Made by a program: the position numbers and the translations under genes. Source: Porphyromonadaceae bacterium UBA7176 (GTDB lineage Bacteria > Bacteroidota > Bacteroidia > Bacteroidales > Muribaculaceae). Taken from it: 64,000 nt of DNA. Location: the NCBI GenBank assembly GCA_002491245.1, contig DKVO01000028.1:9472-73471 (forward strand), written 5' to 3'. The notes under the pieces are model-generated. The model made no database searches, was not told the DNA's origin, and was given only the letters and a program-made list of their open reading frames with translations. This document shows positions 59,210 through 64,000 of this stretch, one piece after another. Position 1 is the stretch's first letter. Each line of letters opens with the position of its first letter.

Positions 59210-62200
59210 ATGAATACAAATATATTGCGGACAGTATTCGCCGGCATGGCCTTAGCGCTCGCCTTCGCATCGCCGGCAGATGAGGCGGTTCGCATCCACC
59301 CACGCCAATCGAAACTTACGACACCTGTCAAGCAAGCAGAGCAAGCAGAAGAAGTGCTCGCACCACGGATCCGCGGCGACCGCAACCAACCGAGCGAGGC
59401 ACTACAAGGAGTACCTCGCCTCCGTATGCGCCAGACAGCAAAATCTGACGCAATGCCTATAGTTGCCGGAGGTGTAATCCACTCCGACACCTGGGGCGGA
59501 ACAAAAAAGTATGGCGTGTATTCGCTCTCGCCAACATCGTCGACTATGATTGTCGACAAGGCGAAGGCTACCGACGGCGGTGTGCTGAAGGATGATGTCT
59601 TCTACGCCCATGAGATGGAGAATGACGATCTTTTCGGTATAACAGTATACGCGAAAGGATACGATATCAATACGGGAGATATGGTTTATGACAAGGAGTC
59701 ATATTTTGCCAACCGCGTGAGTGCAGACATGACTGTAGACCCGACTACCGGCACCGTTTACGGTATATTCTGGAAAGATGACGATATGACGGGCTATATG
59801 CTTGGAACTATCAATTACTCAAATTTCAGAACTTCCAAAATAGTGGACCTCCCCGGAGATTGGTGCGCCATCGCGGCGGACAACGACGGCAAGCTGTATG
59901 CTATCCGGCGCGAAATTGAGAACGGAGCAGTGAAGTCATCGGCCCTCTACCTGATTGTAGATGCATATGAAGGAGAAGTGGCAAAAATCGGCGACACCGG
60001 GCAACAGCCTTTGTATCAATCGTCGATGACCTACGATGCCGCAGGAGACCGCTTGCTGTGGAATGTCTGCCCGGCCGACAACAGCGGAGCAATCTATGAG
60101 GTGAGCCTCACGACAGGTGTAGCGACACACCTCTACGACCTGCCCGGCAACGAGGAGATAATGGGTCTTTATATTCCGGCCAAGACCGACGGAACTGTGC
60201 CGGCAGCACCGACAGATATGACGTTTGATTTCGATGGCGGCTCGCTCGAAGGTTCAATCGGATTTACCGCACCAAGCCAGAGCATCGACGGCTCAGCCCT
60301 CGAAGGGACACTGAAGTATGCCGTCACAATCGACGGAAACGCACTGCCTGAAGGAAGCTGCACTCCCGGACAAATCGTGGACATACCAGTCACATTTGAC
60401 AAACGAGGCAATCATGAGGTAAGTGTGAGCGTGAGCAACGAGTCAGGAGCATCGCAGGCGCTCAAAGCAAACTTCTATGCAGGTTTCGCAACACCCAATG
60501 CTCCGGGGAATGTGAAGATGAGCGTTTCGGACGACAATACGGCGACAGTGACATGGGACGCCGTGACCACAGCTGCCACCAAAGGTTATTTCGCAGCAGC
60601 TGATGTGCGCTACAATGTGGTGATGAACCCGGGGAATGTGACAGTTGCGGAGAAAACCGACCAAACATCATACAGTGGACAACTACCACCAGCCGAGGGC
60701 TACGCTTCATATAGCTTCACAGTAAGCGCCGTGATGGGCGATGCCATTTCGGCCGGGACCAAATCGAACTCATATAGCACAGGCACAATCGAGCCTCCGT
60801 ATCTCGAAGATTTCGCCGATGCCAGCGCGTTGGATGCCTTTACCATAATCGACCGTTGGCGCTATGACAAAAAAGGATTTGTGTATTCGTCGTATGCCAA
60901 CGGCAATGCATGGCTTATCACTCCACCTATCAAACTCAAGGGCGGCAATATCTATAAGCTGACTTATGATGCGAAAGCTGACATGGGTTCATGGGATGCA
61001 GAGAAAATGGAGATAAAACTCGGCACTGCACCGACCGAAGAGGCCATGACAACAACAGTGGTCGAAGCTTTTGAGATTACGTCGGAGTCGTTTGTCAACT
61101 ACAGCGGCACCATCGCCCCCGAAAGCGATGGATTATACTATATCGGATTCCATAACCTGATCAATGACGGTTGGGGACTACAGATTGACAACATCAGTAT
61201 CGAAGCACCGCTCGACAACAATGTGCCGGCAACAGTGGCCGATTTCACTGCACATGGCGATGCCGACGGAAAGATGAAGGTGAACATCAGCCTGACAGCA
61301 CCGGCTCTTACATTCCAGGGCCAAGAGCTAAAATCGCTTGACAAGATAGAGATACTCCGCGGTAACGAACTTAAACACACGTTCACAACTCCGACACCCG
61401 GAGAACACCTCGAATGGAGCGATGAAAACCCAGCAGCCGGATTGAACGAATATACGGCCATCGCCTATACCAGCGCCGGCGCAAGCGAGGCTGCGAAAGC
61501 AACAGCGTTCGCAGGACTTGACAAACCGGCGATGCCAACCAATCTCAAAGTTGTAGAAATCGAAGAGGGGGTTGTGACTGTGAGCTGGGACCGCGTGAGC
61601 ACCGGCGTCCACGGCGGCCCAATCAATCCATCGCTCATCACCTACGACATAGCGTCGTATATGAGTGGCGACATGGATATCAATGCACTCAATCTGACGA
61701 CTAACTCGGCAACCTTCAGGGCTACGCCGGCAGGAAGCCAGGCTTATATACAGTTTGTTGTCTTCCCGATTATCGCGGTTGAGGGCGGAGACGAAATCGA
61801 GGGCGAACCGGCCATGTCGGAACAGATGCCTATAGGTACGCCCGACGACGGCTTCAGAGAATCGTTCCGCAACGGAATCTGCCAATCGACACTCGCCATG
61901 AACAAGGGCTACCGCGGAGGCGTGAGCCTACATACCGATGCCGACGGTGTAGCCTCGCAGGACGGCGACAACGGAATAATCTCCATCACCGGCAGCGCCG
62001 TAGGAGCAAATGCCTCTATCCAAAGCGGAAAGATCGACCTTTCGGGCATGGTGAACCCTGCTCTTACATTTTATTCTTTCACTATTGCAGACAGCAAGAC
62101 GGGTCAGCCATCGAACAACAAACTGGAGGTTTCAATAGCTGAGGCAGGTGGAGAGTTCACTACTCTACTGTCTACTACGGCATCGGAAATCAGCCCTGAT

Positions 62201-63700
62201 TTAGGCTGGCATCTTGTAACGGTACCACTTGACAGCTATGCCGGAAAGACTATCATATTCAAAATCGGAGCGGAAGTAGTGGACTTCTCAAACACGCCGC
62301 TCGACAATATCCGCGTTGGCAGCAGTGTGGCCCACGACATAGCCATTGCAGCGACAGCTGCTCCAGGACATGTAAGGGCCGGCGATGATTACAAGGTGTC
62401 GGTGCGCTACACGAACCTTGGCACGGAGGCAGTAGAGAAATTCGACCTTGCGCTATATGCCAACGGGAAGTTGCTCCAGACCCTGCCGTGCCAGCGATTG
62501 GAAGCTGGGGCAAGCGGAGCCCGTCAGTTCAGCGTGACGATGCATCCTCTCAGCACCGACGATGTAGAACTTCAAGCAAGGGCCATACTTGCAAGCGACG
62601 GCAATACGGGCAATGATGCAGGTGCGACCGTTGCGGTGACTCCTGTCGTATCGATCTATCCAACAGTCACGAACCTCGAGGGACGGCTTGACAACAGCGG
62701 CAAAGCATCGCTGACATGGAGCGAACCGGCCTATGATGATTTCGCCGTTCCAGAAGCGGTGAACGAAACTGTAGAAAACGCGGAGTCCTTTGCATCGGAA
62801 CTGGAAGGCTGGACATTCGTCGACGGCGACCGCCTGCCCACAGGAGCTTTCAAGAATGTCAAATTTCCGGGAATAACAGATGGCGAACAACATTCATTCT
62901 ATGTTGTAGATGGGGCTTCGGAAGCAATACCTTCGCAATTCAGAAGCAGTTTTGCGGCTGTATCGGGTTCGAAATACCTCGCGGCGATGTATGCCCGTGG
63001 CGGACGTAATGACGACTGGGCAATCTCGCCCGAGCTTTCGGGAGAGATGCAATATGTGTCGTTCCATGCGAAGAGCTACAGTTCGTCGGTATCGGAGGAG
63101 CTTGAGGTTCTGGCATCGTCGCAGGGTACGGATATAGCTGATTTCACGGTAATCGGCAAAATCGGTACTGTTCCCCATGCATGGACTCCTTACGAGTTCC
63201 GTCTTCCGGCCGGCACCCGACATTTTGCCATACGCTATTGCGCCAACGACGCGATGATGCTCATGATTGATGATATCCGCTATATCGCCAAGGGCGATGA
63301 TGACCGACTGAGTCTGAAAGGGTTCAATATCTACCGCAATGAAATGAAGGTGAATGCAGAGCCTGTAGAGGACTTTGAGTATGTCGACACGGAAGATGCT
63401 GACAGGAACAACAAATATGTAGTGACGGCTGTGTATACTCACGGCGAATCGGCTGCATCGAACGAGGTTTCGGTCAACCAGTCATCAATCACAGACGTGA
63501 CGGAGGGTAATATCTCCATCAACGGCGGCAAGGGTGTCATAACTGTGGCAGGAGCTGAGGGTTACCAAGTGAAGGTGTTCACGCCCGATGGCAAGTGTGT
63601 GGCTTCTGTGACGGCCTCGGCTTGTACGCAAATTCCGGTAGCTGCCGGTATCTATATAGTGACGGCTGATACGAGCACGGCGAAGGTTGCTGTGAGATAA
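59210..63700 (+). CDS. Large secreted FN3-repeat protein with sorting tail
   Basis: A 1496-aa protein with a signal peptide (VFAGMALALAFASPA). Residues of about 80-330 look like a beta-propeller (AYEGEVAKIGDTGQQPLYQSSMTYD, DLPGNEEIMGLYIP). Fibronectin type III-like modules begin near 430 (PGNVKMSVSDDNTATVTWD), 770 (PTNLKVVEIEEGVVTVSWD) and 1150 (VTNLEGRLDNSGKASLTWS). Between them are cleaved-adhesin/MAM-like jelly rolls (WLITPPIKLKGGNIYKLTYDAK; DDWAISPELSGEMQYVSFHAK). The last ~80 residues (VKVFTPDGKCVASV ... AGIYIVTADTSTAKVAVR) match a type IX sorting tail. Likely a surface adhesin or binding partner of the upstream protease; no catalytic motif is visible. Confidence 0.85.
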   Translation: MNTNILRTVFAGMALALAFASPADEAVRIHPRQSKLTTPVKQAEQAEEVLAPRIRGDRNQPSEALQGVPRLRMRQTAKSDAMPIVAGGVIHSDTWGGTKKYGVYSLSPTSSTMIVDKAKATDGGVLKDDVFYAHEMENDDLFGITVYAKGYDINTGDMVYDKESYFANRVSADMTVDPTTGTVYGIFWKDDDMTGYMLGTINYSNFRTSKIVDLPGDWCAIAADNDGKLYAIRREIENGAVKSSALYLIVDAYEGEVAKIGDTGQQPLYQSSMTYDAAGDRLLWNVCPADNSGAIYEVSLTTGVATHLYDLPGNEEIMGLYIPAKTDGTVPAAPTDMTFDFDGGSLEGSIGFTAPSQSIDGSALEGTLKYAVTIDGNALPEGSCTPGQIVDIPVTFDKRGNHEVSVSVSNESGASQALKANFYAGFATPNAPGNVKMSVSDDNTATVTWDAVTTAATKGYFAAADVRYNVVMNPGNVTVAEKTDQTSYSGQLPPAEGYASYSFTVSAVMGDAISAGTKSNSYSTGTIEPPYLEDFADASALDAFTIIDRWRYDKKGFVYSSYANGNAWLITPPIKLKGGNIYKLTYDAKADMGSWDAEKMEIKLGTAPTEEAMTTTVVEAFEITSESFVNYSGTIAPESDGLYYIGFHNLINDGWGLQIDNISIEAPLDNNVPATVADFTAHGDADGKMKVNISLTAPALTFQGQELKSLDKIEILRGNELKHTFTTPTPGEHLEWSDENPAAGLNEYTAIAYTSAGASEAAKATAFAGLDKPAMPTNLKVVEIEEGVVTVSWDRVSTGVHGGPINPSLITYDIASYMSGDMDINALNLTTNSATFRATPAGSQAYIQFVVFPIIAVEGGDEIEGEPAMSEQMPIGTPDDGFRESFRNGICQSTLAMNKGYRGGVSLHTDADGVASQDGDNGIISITGSAVGANASIQSGKIDLSGMVNPALTFYSFTIADSKTGQPSNNKLEVSIAEAGGEFTTLLSTTASEISPDLGWHLVTVPLDSYAGKTIIFKIGAEVVDFSNTPLDNIRVGSSVAHDIAIAATAAPGHVRAGDDYKVSVRYTNLGTEAVEKFDLALYANGKLLQTLPCQRLEAGASGARQFSVTMHPLSTDDVELQARAILASDGNTGNDAGATVAVTPVVSIYPTVTNLEGRLDNSGKASLTWSEPAYDDFAVPEAVNETVENAESFASELEGWTFVDGDRLPTGAFKNVKFPGITDGEQHSFYVVDGASEAIPSQFRSSFAAVSGSKYLAAMYARGGRNDDWAISPELSGEMQYVSFHAKSYSSSVSEELEVLASSQGTDIADFTVIGKIGTVPHAWTPYEFRLPAGTRHFAIRYCANDAMMLMIDDIRYIAKGDDDRLSLKGFNIYRNEMKVNAEPVEDFEYVDTEDADRNNKYVVTAVYTHGESAASNEVSVNQSSITDVTEGNISINGGKGVITVAGAEGYQVKVFTPDGKCVASVTASACTQIPVAAGIYIVTADTSTAKVAVR

Positions 63701-63709
63701 GATGTTTTT

Positions 63710-63743
63710 ACGGGAGGTCGCTGAGCGGCCTCCCGTTTTTTTT
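63710..63743 (+). terminator. Intrinsic terminator after the adhesin gene
   Basis: A stem of eight pairs (ACGGGAGG with CCTCCCGT), extended by further pairs around a TGAG loop, is followed by eight Ts. Confidence 0.9.
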
Positions 63744-64000
63744 ATTGCTGTGGGGAGGCTGGTGCTTCATGCGTGGTTAACCGAGGGGTCTCTGCTTTAC
63801 GGAGGCGCTACTGGCCTTTAGGCACGACGCGGAGCGTCGCGCTCCTATTTTTGCGAAGGCGAGGTTGTGGGGGGGGGGAATGCGGAGCTTTTTATTCCTA
63901 TAATTGCTTTGGCTGTTTCATGAGGCGTATCTCCGATACGCCTTTTTATTTGCTATACCACCACCGGACTGAAGTCCGGCGTTATCCATAAGACGTTGCC
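63744..64000. repeat. Non-coding mosaic of short palindromes
   Basis: No gene is visible here. The stretch holds CGACGC-GGA-GCGTCG (63825-63839), a degenerate GGAAT...ATTCC arm pair around GCGGAGC (63877-63898), AGGCGTATC-TCC-GATACGCCT followed by five Ts (63923-63947), and CCGGACT-GA-AGTCCGG (63964-63979). A run of ten Gs lies at 63869-63878. The layout resembles dispersed palindromic intergenic repeats; a frame at 63773-63991 is considered chance. Confidence 0.6.

Noticed and set aside
63773..63991. A 72-codon frame at the right edge
   Set aside because: It runs through several palindromes and a G10 tract, with odd composition and no promoter; better explained as repeat DNA.

Overview
The window looks like chromosomal core sequence from a gut Bacteroidales bacterium, most likely a member of the Muribaculaceae. 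This is inferred from four things: the gene content (DUF4954, DUF4421, DUF2723/GT117-like, TIGR02757, hmuSTUV-type genes, type IX sorting tails), many start sites preceded by the Bacteroidetes -7 box TAnnTTTG with a TTG/TTTG about 18-20 nt upstream, the lack of strong Shine-Dalgarno sequences, and moderately high GC. I see no rRNA, tRNA, CRISPR array, prophage or intact insertion sequence.

Layout. 1-1037: the end of a DUF4091 protein and a SIMPL protein. 1116-3089: a DUF4954 protein. 3231-6964: a methionine operon (metY, metX, hom) behind a short reading frame crowded with Met codons, an alternative pairing segment and an intrinsic terminator, which together look like a ribosome-mediated attenuator. 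7070-10719: a ROK kinase, a GH43 lipoprotein and an ADP-ribosylglycohydrolase-family lipoprotein. 10727-17204: a tightly packed run of ECF sigma factor, small membrane protein, Spy-like protein, FocA-type channel, ABC-F ATPase and TonB-dependent receptor. 17278-24556 (minus): rhamnose catabolism rhaBATD placed just downstream of lptD. 24699-25945 (minus): a Cys-rich Spy-like protein and rubrerythrin. 26127-30445 (plus): a second sigma factor, a thioesterase, dprA, a nucleoside phosphorylase, a TIGR02757 protein and a hypothetical. 30541-31560 (minus): pheS. 31700-33163 (plus): DUF1846. 33350-40208 (minus): queG, a polysaccharide deacetylase, a large GT117-like membrane protein, a DUF4421 protein and a small unknown.

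40314-46143 (minus) holds a four-gene cluster of hmuSTUV type: a membrane-anchored CobN-like protein, a polytopic membrane protein, an ExbB/TolQ/MotA-like channel protein and a DUF2149 protein with an Asp in its single membrane segment. The usual hmuY/hmuR uptake genes are not present here, and a 156-bp AT-rich element with 20-bp terminal inverted repeats separates hmuT from hmuU. 46284-49664 is a GH2 beta-galactosidase, followed by a candidate small RNA unit. 49878-54772 is a 55-aa membrane protein, dxs, trkA and trkH with overlapping or abutting ends. guaA follows. 56492-63700 is a pair of secreted proteins, an M6 metalloprotease and a 1496-aa FN3 adhesin, both with type IX-like C-terminal sorting tails. 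The right edge (63744-64000) is non-coding and carries several short palindromes, two of them (with a third copy at 33279) built as variable arms around a TCC/GGA loop.

The strongest candidates for little-described biology are the methionine leader/attenuator, the hmuSTUV chelatase-plus-proton-motor cluster without its receptor, and the small RNA candidate at about 49700-49793.
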